Positions 34,451 through 44,609 of a DNA stretch of 64,000 nt are shown here, piece after piece. The first letter of the stretch is position 1. The number at the start of each line of letters is the position of its first letter. The position numbers and the translations under genes were made by a program. This DNA comes from a virus, in IMG/VR virus record IMGVR_UViG_3300015171_000001, positions 62,001 to 126,000 of that record. One strand, 5' to 3'. The notes under the pieces are model-generated. The model ran no database searches, had not been told where the DNA came from, and saw nothing but the letters and a program-made list of their open reading frames with translations.

Positions 34451-35551
34451 ATGTTATTAGAATCTTTATCAGAATATAATAAAAATTGTATTTCTAGATT
34501 TTGTTCATATTGTTTTAAAACTTTAAAGATTGAAAATCCTTGTAAAGTAATAATGTGTTCAGAAACTCCTAGTAAAACTAGTTTTGCATATTATGACCCG
34601 AACAACAAATCTTTAAAAGTTTCTTATAAAAATAGAAATTTGGCAGATGTTTTAAGAAGTATTGCCCACGAAATTGTTCATTATAAACAAGATTTATTGG
34701 GAATATTACATGAGAAGAGTGGAATTACAGGAAGTAAACACGAGAATCAAGCAAATTCTCTTGCCGGAATTTTAATGAGAAATTGGGCTAAAAAAGATCC
34801 TACTATATTTAAAACATTATTATCTGAATCAAATTCTGGTATTCAATCTAATGAAAAATATTCCAAAATAAAAGAATTAATAAAGCAAGAAGTAATTCAA
34901 GTATTAAAAATTCTTCCACAGAACGAATCATTTTACAATTTAAAAAAAAAGAATAAACAATATTCAGATATAATAGATGGGGAAGTTGGGTTAAAAGTAA
35001 AAGTTATTGATAGAGTTGTAAATTTTTATATTGTCGTTGAATTTGTTGATAATTTAAAATTGACCGACGATAATTTTATTTCTGGAATGTATTATGGAAA
35101 AGGAAATTCTATTTATTTAAAAATAAAAGCATATAATCCAGAAAGTAAAATATTTAAAGATGATATGTCTGCGATGGTTATTGGTGGGAAAAATTATTCT
35201 AAGTTTTTAAATTTAACTCCAAGAGATGTTATTTCCTCAAAAACATTGGAAAAAGTAACAGATCACGAAACAGTACATTATTTTAATGATAAAATAAATA
35301 AAGTGGATCATTCTAATGTTAAACCCCAAGACATAAATTCAAAATACAAATATCTTTCTGAACCAGAAGAAATTCTTGCATATACTGCACAATTGGTAAA
35401 TGATATTAAAAATTCACACGAGAAAACATTAGAAGATTTTCTTAAAAAATCCTCGTGGTGGTTAGAATATGAAAAAGAAGTTTTTCCAAAAAATCCAAAA
35501 ATTAGAAGTAAAATGTTATCAAAATTAGCAAATGCATGGAATGCTAAATAA
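34451..35551 (+). CDS. Double zincin-like metallopeptidase
   Basis: This 366-residue protein has two separate HEXXH zinc motifs. The first is H73-E-I-V-H77 in SIAHEIVHYKQD, with a candidate third ligand in HENQANSLAG (E98). The second is H272-E-T-V-H276 in VTDHETVHYFND, with EPEEILAYT (E307) as third ligand. The two halves are joined by a beta-rich region and appear to be two zincin domains in one chain. The N-terminus MLLESLSE also contains an L-S-E site. It follows the fibre gene by 2 bases. It may process virion proteins or digest a host barrier; the substrate is unknown. Confidence 0.65.
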   Translation: MLLESLSEYNKNCISRFCSYCFKTLKIENPCKVIMCSETPSKTSFAYYDPNNKSLKVSYKNRNLADVLRSIAHEIVHYKQDLLGILHEKSGITGSKHENQANSLAGILMRNWAKKDPTIFKTLLSESNSGIQSNEKYSKIKELIKQEVIQVLKILPQNESFYNLKKKNKQYSDIIDGEVGLKVKVIDRVVNFYIVVEFVDNLKLTDDNFISGMYYGKGNSIYLKIKAYNPESKIFKDDMSAMVIGGKNYSKFLNLTPRDVISSKTLEKVTDHETVHYFNDKINKVDHSNVKPQDINSKYKYLSEPEEILAYTAQLVNDIKNSHEKTLEDFLKKSSWWLEYEKEVFPKNPKIRSKMLSKLANAWNAK

Positions 35552-35575
35552 ATCAATTTCTAAATAATATTTCAT

Positions 35576-35585
35576 TATATTTATA
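35576..35585 (+). promoter_or_regulatory. TATATTTATA upstream element
   Basis: This exact copy lies 3 bases before the ATG at 35589, the start of the giant fibre gene. Confidence 0.5.
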
Positions 35586-35588
35586 GTT

Positions 35589-38500
35589 ATGTCGATTTAT
35601 ATTCCAAATCAAACAACTATTGCTGGAAACCTTACTGTACAAGGAAGTATTACTGCCTCATATATTCAAGGCACAGCTTCTTATGTACAAGGAACATCTT
35701 CATATTCAACTATTGCTAATTCAGCATCATACGCATCCAGTAGTACATTGTCACAGACATCATCATATGCTTTAAATGCTGTTGGTTTAAATTCAGGAAG
35801 TTTTACAGGATCATTTACAGGATCAATATTAGGAACATCGAGTTTTTCAAATTCTTCTAGTTATGCTTTCAATTCAAATTTATCACAAACTTCTAGTTAT
35901 AATTTAAATTCTATTTCGTCAAGTTATTCACTAAATTCAACGACTGCATCTTATGCATTAAATGCAGTAGGTTTAAATAGTGGATCATTCACTGGAAGTT
36001 TTTCGGGTAGTTTATTAGGAACATCTAGTTATTCATTATTATCTTTAAGTAGCAGCTATGCTTCTAGTTCTACTATTTCCCAAACGGCTTCTTATGTTTT
36101 AAATTCAATAAGTGCATCTTATTCACAAAATGCATTAACAGCTTCATACGCTCTTAATGCCATTGGATTAAATTCAGGCTCATTTACTGGTTCTTTCATA
36201 GGATCATTATTGGGAACATCTTCTTACTCAACTATTGCCAATTCTTCGTCTTATGCATCTAGTTCCACATTATCGCAAACTTCTAGTTATGCATTAAATG
36301 CTATTGGGCTAAATACTGGGAGTTTTACAGGATCGTTTACTGGAAGTTTATTAGGATCTAGTTCATATGCATTAAATTCCAATAATAGCATAACTGCATC
36401 ATATGCATCTAGTTCTATTTCTTCATCATTTTCGCAAACATCTTCATATACTAATGGAGGGGCAACGACAGGAAGTAATTCGTTTGTTGGAAATCAAACA
36501 ATAACAGGAAATTTAAATGTTATTGGGACGGCATCTATATCTGTAATTTATACAAATTATATAACAGCGTCTACTGAGTACAGTACGGGTTCAAATATTT
36601 TTGGAAATAGTCAAGCAAATACACATCAATTTACTGGAAGTGTATACATCACTGGAAGTTTAACTTCACCAAATATTACCGGATCTTTATTAGGAACATC
36701 TAGTTATGCAACTTTTTCAAATTCTTCAAGTTATGCTTCCAGTTCTACATTATCACAAACTTCTAGTTATAATTTAAATTCAGTAAGTTCATCATTTTCT
36801 ACAACGGCATCTTATGCATTAAATGCTGTGGGTTTAAATTCAGGAAGTTTTACGGGATCATTTACAGGAAGTATTAATGGTTCAAGCTCTTATTCATCAA
36901 ATTCTAACAATAGCATAAGTTCGTCGTTTGCATCGAGTTCTATATCTTCGTCATATACAGCAACCGCCTCAATTTCTTATAATGTTAGTGGTAGTGGAAC
37001 TGGTTCATTTACAGGATCGTTTTCTGGAACGCATACGGGGTCATATACTGGTTCTTATACAGGCTCATTTACGGGAAGTTTCACAGGATCTTTATCCGGC
37101 ACTTCTTCATATTCTATTACATCTTCTTATGCATTAAATGCTGTGGGTTTAAATTCAGGAAGTTTTACTGGTAGTTTTACTGGTTCTCACACAGGAAGTT
37201 TTAATGGATCAATGACGGGAAGTCATACAGGATCATTTACCGGATCTTATACTGGATCTTTTATTGGAAATCACACTGGATCATATACAGGAAGTTTTAA
37301 TGGATTAATGTCTGGAAGTTCAACTGGTTCTTTTACGGGATCTTATACTGGTAGTTTTACGGGAAGTTTTCTAGGAACCTCTTCATTTTCTTTAGTTGCC
37401 GGTAATTCAACAACATCATCCTATGCTTTAAATGCTGTCGGTTTAAATACTGGAAGTTTTACTGGGTCATTTACTGGATCTTTATTAGGATCTAGTTCTT
37501 ATTCATTAAATTCTAATAATAGCATAAGTTCAAGTTATGCATCGAGTTCAGTATCTTCTTCATTTTCACAAACCTCGTCTATTGGTTATAATGTTAGTGG
37601 AAGTGGAACGGGGTCATTTACAGGAAGTTTTACTGGAAGCTTTACTGGTATTATTACCGGATCATTACAAGGAACTTCATCATTTTCATTTAATTCAGTT
37701 ACTGCCTCTTATATATTAGGGGGAGCTACAGTTTCTTCTGCTTCTTATGCAACTTTCGCATCTAACGGAAGTGGCTCTTTTACTGGGTCTTTTTCTGGTT
37801 CTTTAACAGGAACATCTAGTTATGCAACGTTTGCAAATTCTGCATCATATGCATCTAGTTCTACATTGTCACAAACTTCCAGTTATAATTTAAATTCTGT
37901 AAGTTCGTCATATTCACAAACTTCTTCAACTTCTTCTTATGCATTAAATGCATTGAATTTAAATACAGGATCATTTACAGGAAGTTTCACCGGATCATTA
38001 TTAGGAACATCTAGTTATTCAATAATATCTTTGAGTGGTAGTTATGCTTCCAGTAGTACATTATCACAAACTTCTAGTTATAATTTAAATTCAGTATCAA
38101 GTTCTTTCTCAAATAATTCTATAAATAGCTTAACTTCTAGTTATGCATCAAGTTCAATATCTTCTTCATTTTCACAAACATCATCAATTTCTTATAATGT
38201 TAGTGGAAGTGGATCGGGGTCGTTTACCGGAAGTTTTACAGGATCACTATTAGGAACTTCTTCTTATGCATTAAATTCTTTAACTTCTAGTTATTCAATT
38301 AATTCAACAACTGCGTCATATGCCTTAAATGGTGGCTCTAGTTCAACTGGAAGTTTTACTGGTTCATTTACTGGAAGTTTATTAGGAACATCAAGTTATT
38401 CGTTAATATCTTTAAGTAGTAGTTACGCATCTAGTAGTACATTATCACAGACATCGTCATATGCTCTTAATGCAGTGGGATTAAATAGTGGATCGTTTAC

Positions 38501-39782
38501 TGGTTCATTTACTGGATCATTATTAGGATCTTCATCATATTCCATAACTTCTAGTTATTCTTCTACAAGCAATATATCAAATACTGCCAGTTATAATTTA
38601 AATTCAATTAGTGCATCTTATTCACAAAATTCAGACACATCATCTTTTTCAAATAATTTATTTGTCTCTGGAAATTTATTTATATTAAATTCTTCTTCAT
38701 TTGATAGCGGGTCGTTTATAACTGATGGAAGGGGAAATGTTTCAGGATCTTCATTTACAGGATCATTTAATGGAGTATTTACTGGAAGTTTATTTGGCAC
38801 ATCCTCAAATTCAATTAGTGCATCATATTGTGTTAATTCTATAACAGCTTCTTATGCATTAAATTCTAATAATAGCATAACTTCTAGCTATGCATCGAGT
38901 TCAATATCATCTTCTTTTTCACAAACAGCATCATATGTACTGAATGCAGTAGGTTTAAATAGTGGTTCTTTTACAGGAAGTTTTACTGGATCATTATTAG
39001 GTTCTTCAAGTTATTCAATAACAAGCGCATATTCATTAACTTCGAGCTATTTAAATACAACAATAATAGGAATTCAAGATTTTATTGATTTATTAAGTAC
39101 AGGATCTATTCTTGGTAATAACAATCAAATTATATCAAGTTCCTTATCAAATATTATTGGTTATAATAATTATATTTTATTGTCTCCATCTAGTTCCACT
39201 ATTGGATTTAATAATTCAATGAGTTTTGCGAGTAGGTCCTTCATAGTAGGAAATGGTAATAATATAAGTTCTGGAAGTAGTATTCATATATTTGGAAGTT
39301 CAAATAACATAACAACCGCAAGTAATTCTTATGTATTTGGACATAATATAACATTAACAAATATATCTAATTTAAATTATTTTACTGGAAGTACGCGGTT
39401 GGATGGTGGAATGGTTAAAACCGATGGATTTGGAAATGTATCGGGATCATCTTTTACAGGTTCATTTAATGGAAATTTAATAGGAACTGCCTCATATTCT
39501 AATTCATCAAGTTATGCATTCACATCTTCTTATGCATTAAATGCAGTGGGATTAAATACTGGCAGTTTTACTGGCAGTTTTACTGGATTAATGACTGGAA
39601 GTTATACAGGATCATTTACTGGATCATTCACGGGGTCTTTCACCGGAAGTTTATTGGGAACGGCTTCTTATGCATTAAACTCTAATAATAGTACATCTTC
39701 TTCTTTTTCACAAACATCTAGTTATTTTATTAGTCAATCTATACTAAACAATAATGCAATGTATTACGCAATAGCCCTTTAA
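35589..39782 (+). CDS. Giant repetitive tail-fibre protein
   Basis: This is a 1397-residue protein made almost wholly of Ser, Thr, Gly, Ala, Asn, Phe, Leu and Tyr. About eleven repeats of YALNA-GLN(S/T)GSFTGSF(T)GSLLG alternate with SSYASSSTLSQTSSYNLNS stretches; Tyr recurs at about seven- to eight-residue spacing. Near residues 1175-1260 the pattern changes to a 14-residue-like repeat (SNIIGYNNYI, STIGFNNSM, SFIVGNGNNI, HIFGSSNNI, YVFGHN), reminiscent of the YadA-type beta-roll. A short C-terminal tail follows. I infer a long trimeric fibre shaft with an embedded beta-roll. The DNA repeats are prone to recombination, so copy number may vary between isolates. Confidence 0.7.
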   Translation: MSIYIPNQTTIAGNLTVQGSITASYIQGTASYVQGTSSYSTIANSASYASSSTLSQTSSYALNAVGLNSGSFTGSFTGSILGTSSFSNSSSYAFNSNLSQTSSYNLNSISSSYSLNSTTASYALNAVGLNSGSFTGSFSGSLLGTSSYSLLSLSSSYASSSTISQTASYVLNSISASYSQNALTASYALNAIGLNSGSFTGSFIGSLLGTSSYSTIANSSSYASSSTLSQTSSYALNAIGLNTGSFTGSFTGSLLGSSSYALNSNNSITASYASSSISSSFSQTSSYTNGGATTGSNSFVGNQTITGNLNVIGTASISVIYTNYITASTEYSTGSNIFGNSQANTHQFTGSVYITGSLTSPNITGSLLGTSSYATFSNSSSYASSSTLSQTSSYNLNSVSSSFSTTASYALNAVGLNSGSFTGSFTGSINGSSSYSSNSNNSISSSFASSSISSSYTATASISYNVSGSGTGSFTGSFSGTHTGSYTGSYTGSFTGSFTGSLSGTSSYSITSSYALNAVGLNSGSFTGSFTGSHTGSFNGSMTGSHTGSFTGSYTGSFIGNHTGSYTGSFNGLMSGSSTGSFTGSYTGSFTGSFLGTSSFSLVAGNSTTSSYALNAVGLNTGSFTGSFTGSLLGSSSYSLNSNNSISSSYASSSVSSSFSQTSSIGYNVSGSGTGSFTGSFTGSFTGIITGSLQGTSSFSFNSVTASYILGGATVSSASYATFASNGSGSFTGSFSGSLTGTSSYATFANSASYASSSTLSQTSSYNLNSVSSSYSQTSSTSSYALNALNLNTGSFTGSFTGSLLGTSSYSIISLSGSYASSSTLSQTSSYNLNSVSSSFSNNSINSLTSSYASSSISSSFSQTSSISYNVSGSGSGSFTGSFTGSLLGTSSYALNSLTSSYSINSTTASYALNGGSSSTGSFTGSFTGSLLGTSSYSLISLSSSYASSSTLSQTSSYALNAVGLNSGSFTGSFTGSLLGSSSYSITSSYSSTSNISNTASYNLNSISASYSQNSDTSSFSNNLFVSGNLFILNSSSFDSGSFITDGRGNVSGSSFTGSFNGVFTGSLFGTSSNSISASYCVNSITASYALNSNNSITSSYASSSISSSFSQTASYVLNAVGLNSGSFTGSFTGSLLGSSSYSITSAYSLTSSYLNTTIIGIQDFIDLLSTGSILGNNNQIISSSLSNIIGYNNYILLSPSSSTIGFNNSMSFASRSFIVGNGNNISSGSSIHIFGSSNNITTASNSYVFGHNITLTNISNLNYFTGSTRLDGGMVKTDGFGNVSGSSFTGSFNGNLIGTASYSNSSSYAFTSSYALNAVGLNTGSFTGSFTGLMTGSYTGSFTGSFTGSFTGSLLGTASYALNSNNSTSSSFSQTSSYFISQSILNNNAMYYAIAL

Positions 39783-39792
39783 AAATAAAAAT

Positions 39793-41217
39793 ATGAGAAT
39801 CGTCATCAAAGATTATACCTTTAACAAAACATCAGGAACTATAACTTTCTCTGATTATACAACAATAACACAAGAAAATATATTCTTAATTGTTGATGCT
39901 ACAAATAATACAATAATATATCAAACTAATGCTAGTGGATTTGGTGGTACTGTTTCTGGTAATGTATTAACATTAATATATAATACAAATACATCTGCAT
40001 TCAATAACACAGACAAATTACAAATTTTTTATGAAGACACCACACCAGTGCAGCTTGTTAGTGGATCTTCGAGTGTTGTAATAAAAAACACTCAGCCAGA
40101 TGGCACGGAAAATGGGTTGCTTGTCAGACCTACAGGAAATACAAGGACTGTTACAGGGTCTTTAACAAATGGACAATTTTTGCAAATTGCTACTGCGGAT
40201 TTGGGTGGATTGGGAATAAATGTCAACGGATTGACTGGGTCTCTTTCTGTTTCAGCATCGGTAGACAGTATTAATTTTTCTTCACTTGGATTATTTTCTT
40301 TTTCTGGAGGAACGGGATCAGCTATAATATCGTTAAATGGAAATTACGAATGTTCCATTGGAAATACAAAAGTTGTACAAATTACAGCAGATAATGTTAC
40401 CGGATCTGTCAACTTAACAATGGTTGATACTCTATGGTCAAGACTTACAAAAGTATATCAATCCACTGCTGCTAATTTACAAACTGTTTCTTGGTTGTCT
40501 GATAGCTCTGGGAAGGGGATTACTAGTAATAGTGGATCATTAAATGTTTTTGTCAGCGGATCTATATTAGCAGCAAATGCTGCACAAGAAAATGGAAATT
40601 TGGCACTTATATTATCCGCATCAAATCAAAGTACTTCTTCTTTATTTCAAATATCATCTTCATTATCTAGTCTTGTTGGATTAAATAATATATATGGACA
40701 AAAACAAATGGTTAGTAGCAGTGCTGTCGTTATTGCTTCTGATCAAACCCCAATATCTATATCAACAGTATCTACGGCGTCGTCATTTACTCCGTTAATA
40801 ACTAGTGGATCTGCATACACTGCCAATCAATTATGTGGATCGGGATCTATGTTATTCACAAATGTCATAAGAAATAATTCCGGTCTATTAGAATCTATTT
40901 ATATTAATTGCAAATCTGTACAAACCACCGGACTTAAATTTTATGCATTTAATTCAAATCCGTCCAGCACAACCTGGAATGATAAAAGTGCGCCTTCAAT
41001 TAATGCGGCAGATTTTAATAAATTAATAGGGGTTTATTCTTTAAGTAGTCCAGATAGCGGATTAGGAACTCATACAAATTATTGTTTAGACGGTATTGGA
41101 AAATCTTTTTATATTTCAGGAAGTACATCATTATATGGTGTTTTAGTTGTGACAGGAACTCCTACATTTTTTAGTACATCAGATTTAATAATAACTCTAA
41201 ATATAGTAGAAGATTGA
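39793..41217 (+). CDS. Virion structural protein, fibre/baseplate-associated
   Basis: This 474-residue protein has an N-terminal domain MRIVIKDYTFNKTSGTITF then GGTVSGNVLTLIYNTN and TDKLQIFYEDTT, which I recall from virion proteins of marine and freshwater T4-type phages. The middle is Ser/Gly-rich and beta-like, and the C-terminal domain (ITSGSAYTANQLCGSGSM, TTGLKFYAFNSNPSS) looks like a beta-sandwich. It lies between two fibre-like genes. Its exact place in the virion is unknown. Confidence 0.5.
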   Translation: MRIVIKDYTFNKTSGTITFSDYTTITQENIFLIVDATNNTIIYQTNASGFGGTVSGNVLTLIYNTNTSAFNNTDKLQIFYEDTTPVQLVSGSSSVVIKNTQPDGTENGLLVRPTGNTRTVTGSLTNGQFLQIATADLGGLGINVNGLTGSLSVSASVDSINFSSLGLFSFSGGTGSAIISLNGNYECSIGNTKVVQITADNVTGSVNLTMVDTLWSRLTKVYQSTAANLQTVSWLSDSSGKGITSNSGSLNVFVSGSILAANAAQENGNLALILSASNQSTSSLFQISSSLSSLVGLNNIYGQKQMVSSSAVVIASDQTPISISTVSTASSFTPLITSGSAYTANQLCGSGSMLFTNVIRNNSGLLESIYINCKSVQTTGLKFYAFNSNPSSTTWNDKSAPSINAADFNKLIGVYSLSSPDSGLGTHTNYCLDGIGKSFYISGSTSLYGVLVVTGTPTFFSTSDLIITLNIVED

Positions 41218-41220
41218 TTT

Positions 41221-43863
41221 ATGTTATTTTCGGCACTCAGAAGATCATTGCTGATAGGCAAAGTGAATATTTTGTCTGGACTTTACGCACTAAATAGTGC
41301 TGTTACTCCATTTACCATGTCTTCGGTAATATCTGGAAATAACGTATTAACAAAATCGGGAATCGGAGCCATATCTTTAACTAATAACAATAATTCTTTT
41401 TCAAAAGGAATTGCTGTTTCATCGGGAATATTGGGAGGAACAAATTCTAATTGTTTGGGAAGTGGAACTGCTAGTATCTCAAAAAATGCACAGATACAGT
41501 TAGATTGTGGACAAGGTTCTTATACCTCAAGCATTCCGGCGTTTAATGGAAGTGGATCGTTGTTAATTACTGGGAATAACCAAATTCAAATCCAAAACAC
41601 AATAAATGGATTTTCGGGGGGAACTTTTGTTCTGGGGGGTGCAACATTAAATACTCCTCCCAATACATCAATTGCGTCTATTTTAGGGACAGGACAACTT
41701 TTTATAGATTCTGGGTCTGTTGTGAATATTAATTCACAAAATAACGGATTAAATGCAGGAAACACTCTTCTGTTCAGCGGAGTGTCTGGTTCTGGTACTA
41801 TTAATTTTAATGGAACCACAGGTGGGAATACTATACAAACCAAGCAAGTGAGTTCTAGTTTATTTGTCGGTACTATAAATATTAATCCTTCGGGGACTTC
41901 TGGTGTTGGAAAAACACAATTAAATTTTACATTAAATCCTTCCGCGTCTATTAATGTAGGAACTAATGGAACTTTATATGTCGTGAATGGAAATAATTTC
42001 CCAGGAAATATTATTTTAAATGGCGGAACTACTGGGGAGACATTGGGACAATTAAGGATAGAAACTTCTGGATCAAATATAACGGGAAATGTCATTCTTA
42101 GTGGAAGTGTGTCTACGGGAACAATTGGAAATAATGTTACCGGGGTAACGGTGATGATAAGCGGGCCTATTGTTGGAAATTTTAGATTAATCAAGACTGG
42201 CCCTGGGACAATTATATTTGGAGGCGGAAATACATATACTGGCGGAAGTAATGCAGCAAATCAAGGAACACTTATAAATCAAGGAGTTATAGTGGCAACT
42301 ACATTAAATAGTGTGACTGGAAGTGTTTCCTCTTCTAGTTTTGGAGTACCTACTTCGCCATCTGCAGGAACTATAAATTTGGGAAATGCTACATTGACAG
42401 GAAATTTAATAGTTATTAGTCCAGGAGAAACTACCGATAGAATTGTGAATTTGGGAGGATCTACTGGTGGTGGGGCTATATATAATAGCGGATCTGGATA
42501 TTTGAAATTTACAAGCGATCTTTCAATCACAGGAAACGGGACAAAAAGTTTTACTATGGGCGGTACGGGTCCTATGGAATTTGTGGGGGCGATAAGTGAT
42601 AATAGCCCTACAAACAAAACATATGTTACGAAATCAAATGCAAATACGGTAACACTTTCTGGGAATAATACATATACAGGAAATACACAACTATTAGGAG
42701 GGACATTAATGTTGGGAAGTGGAACTGCACTAGGTTCTGCTTCAAACAGTTGTTCTATAAATTTAAGTTCTTCTTTAGATTTAAATGGCCAAACAATATT
42801 GAATAATATTTTTACAACAGGAGCAACTCCAACAATAACAAATTCAAGTTCTTCAACGGCAACCATAAATTCAACAATTACTAATGGAAATGCCCCAATT
42901 TTTATTAGTGGTAGTAGTGGTAATATAGTATTACAAACAGTTACAGGAACTAGTGGATTAACTATTACAAAAAATGGAACAAATACTTTAATATTATCCG
43001 GTTCTTCAGATAATGCATTTTGTGCATTAAAAATAAATAACGGACTTGTTGTGTTAAATAAATCTGGATCAGGACATTCTTCTAACAATTTAACCTTGAT
43101 AAGTGGGACGGTGCAGTTTGGATCTAATAATGTTTCATTGTTAACAGGAACTGGTCAGTTGGCCACAACAACTATACATGGCGGAACATTTGATTTAAGT
43201 GGATCTACTGGAAACAATACCACATTAGGGTCTTTGAGTGGAAGTGGTGGTATTATAACAAATAATGGGTCTGTATCTTCTACACTGACTATTGGAGGAA
43301 ATAATGGTGGCGGAGCTAATTATGCAGGAACTCTTCAGAATGGAACAAATACATTATTTTTAACAAAAATAGGAACTGCGGCAATAACTATGTCTGGAAA
43401 TAGTACCCATACAGGATCGACTAGTATAACAGGAGGAGAACTACAAATTAACGGTTCTTTTAGTGGATCTACTATATTAATAAATGGAGGAAGATTGAGT
43501 GGGACGGGTTCGGTGGGTAGTGTAATTTTATCAAATACCGCAAATTCAGTAATTGTTGGGGGTCTTGGTACTGGAAGTTTTGGGTCATTACTTATGACTG
43601 GGTCTTTATATTTTTCAGGGTCTACTTGTGCGTTGGATGTGTATGGAAATGGGTCAACGGCGGCATCTTCAATAGCTGTTAGTGGATCTACTACATTGAA
43701 CAGTGCCACTATTAATTTTTTACAAACATTAAACACTGGGACTTATAATTTAATAACAAATACAGTATCGTGCGCGGGGCTAACTACAATAGGAACTAAT
43801 AATACTGGACATACCCCATCATGTTCAATAGTTGGGAATAATTTAATTGCTACGATAACATAA
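41221..43863 (+). CDS. Autotransporter-type beta-helix adhesin in a phage
   Basis: This 880-residue protein is built from repeats of the autotransporter-associated beta-strand type: LTKSGIGAISLTNNNNSF, LIKTGPGTIIFGGGNTYTG, VTKSNANTVTLSGNNTYTG, ITKNGTNTLILSGSSDN and LTKIGTAAITMSGNSTHTG, each followed by a GG-L-(I/V)--G strand. Such repeats form the right-handed beta-helix passenger of bacterial autotransporters. No signal peptide or outer-membrane barrel is visible, so it is not a secreted autotransporter; I infer a phage tail spike or fibre domain. Local GC is higher than in the neighbours, which suggests a different origin. Confidence 0.7.
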   Translation: MLFSALRRSLLIGKVNILSGLYALNSAVTPFTMSSVISGNNVLTKSGIGAISLTNNNNSFSKGIAVSSGILGGTNSNCLGSGTASISKNAQIQLDCGQGSYTSSIPAFNGSGSLLITGNNQIQIQNTINGFSGGTFVLGGATLNTPPNTSIASILGTGQLFIDSGSVVNINSQNNGLNAGNTLLFSGVSGSGTINFNGTTGGNTIQTKQVSSSLFVGTININPSGTSGVGKTQLNFTLNPSASINVGTNGTLYVVNGNNFPGNIILNGGTTGETLGQLRIETSGSNITGNVILSGSVSTGTIGNNVTGVTVMISGPIVGNFRLIKTGPGTIIFGGGNTYTGGSNAANQGTLINQGVIVATTLNSVTGSVSSSSFGVPTSPSAGTINLGNATLTGNLIVISPGETTDRIVNLGGSTGGGAIYNSGSGYLKFTSDLSITGNGTKSFTMGGTGPMEFVGAISDNSPTNKTYVTKSNANTVTLSGNNTYTGNTQLLGGTLMLGSGTALGSASNSCSINLSSSLDLNGQTILNNIFTTGATPTITNSSSSTATINSTITNGNAPIFISGSSGNIVLQTVTGTSGLTITKNGTNTLILSGSSDNAFCALKINNGLVVLNKSGSGHSSNNLTLISGTVQFGSNNVSLLTGTGQLATTTIHGGTFDLSGSTGNNTTLGSLSGSGGIITNNGSVSSTLTIGGNNGGGANYAGTLQNGTNTLFLTKIGTAAITMSGNSTHTGSTSITGGELQINGSFSGSTILINGGRLSGTGSVGSVILSNTANSVIVGGLGTGSFGSLLMTGSLYFSGSTCALDVYGNGSTAASSIAVSGSTTLNSATINFLQTLNTGTYNLITNTVSCAGLTTIGTNNTGHTPSCSIVGNNLIATIT

Positions 43864-43873
43864 CCCAAAAACA

Positions 43874-44092
43874 ATGACAACAATAACAACATCCGCTATA
43901 TTTACTATAGGACCAATAACAGACAATATGATAGACACTGTATCAGCCACAATATATTTATCTGGAACAAACATGACTTCTTTGAATATGACATTATGGT
44001 CTGGTCAAGATTATATTAATATTGGAAACTGGACAAATGACCAAGCTATTTCAAGAATTACTTCTTTATTAAATTCTGGCGCGGGTTCTTAA
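43874..44092 (+). CDS. Small protein after the adhesin
   Basis: This 72-residue protein, MTTITTSAIFTIGPITDNM then ISRITSLLNSGAGS, starts 11 bases after the adhesin stop. It has beta-strand and Thr/Ile-rich character like the structural proteins beside it. It could be a chaperone or a small fibre cap. Little can be said. Confidence 0.35.
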   Translation: MTTITTSAIFTIGPITDNMIDTVSATIYLSGTNMTSLNMTLWSGQDYINIGNWTNDQAISRITSLLNSGAGS

Positions 44093-44347
44093 TTATAATT
44101 AAAATAATTCTAAAATCGGTTTTAAGCGTTATAATTAATGAAATGGTGTCTTCATATTGAATTCTGTTAAAAATGTCACCTTGGTACATCCTGAGCCAAA
44201 TAAACGGCAGTTGACAACTGATATTAAATTGCAAAACAATGACACCTTGAAAAATGAATTATTTAATTTAAATAAATTTTTGTTTTTTATAAATTATTTA
44301 TTACTAATTATAAGAATATTATTAATTTATTATTATTAATTTATTAT

Positions 44348-44465
44348 TATTAATTTATTAATTTATTAATTTATTAATTTATTAATTTATTAATTTATTA
44401 ATTTATTAATTTATTAATTTATTAATTTATTAATTTATTAATTTATTAATTTATTAATTTATTAT
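44348..44465. repeat. Tandem octamer repeat, about 14 copies of ATTTATTA
   Basis: About 118 bases are made of perfect or near-perfect ATTTATTA units, flanked by the related ATTATTATTA. This is a microsatellite-like array that probably varies in length. Sequencing or assembly could also misjudge the copy number. Confidence 0.9.
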
Positions 44466-44599
44466 TATTAATACAAATAATTGTAAAATATAATAATTAA
44501 CGAGTCAAGTTAAAATAAATATTTATTGTGTTTTTTCTGAAAATTCCAGATTGAATTTTCCATATTTGAATTCCCAATCGTTGTTAATTAATTTAGAGT

Positions 44600-44609
44600 T
44601 ATATTTATA
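44600..44609 (+). promoter_or_regulatory. TATATTTATA element of the ART-like operon
   Basis: This exact copy lies 9 bases before the ATG at 44619. It is part of the 17-base stretch TTATATTTATAACATAC, identical to that before the gene at 27445. Confidence 0.6.

Noticed and set aside
36928-37719. Out-of-frame small open frames inside the giant fibre gene
   Set aside because: They arise from repeated codons in another frame and have no start signals.
35589-39782. CRISPR-like or mobile repeat DNA
   Set aside because: The repeats are in frame and encode a continuous fibre protein.
41586-43736. Three long antisense open frames (202, 269 and 133 residues) opposite the beta-helix gene
   Set aside because: Their Pro/Val-rich sequence is the complement of Gly/Asn/Thr-rich codons; they are composition shadows of the real gene, with no starts or context.
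44157-44339. 60-residue open frame starting at TTG
   Set aside because: It has no supported start, no recognisable features, and its end is low-complexity AT-rich DNA. It may be a relic, but I do not call a gene.
44348-44465. CRISPR array
   Set aside because: Units are contiguous 8-mers without unique spacers.
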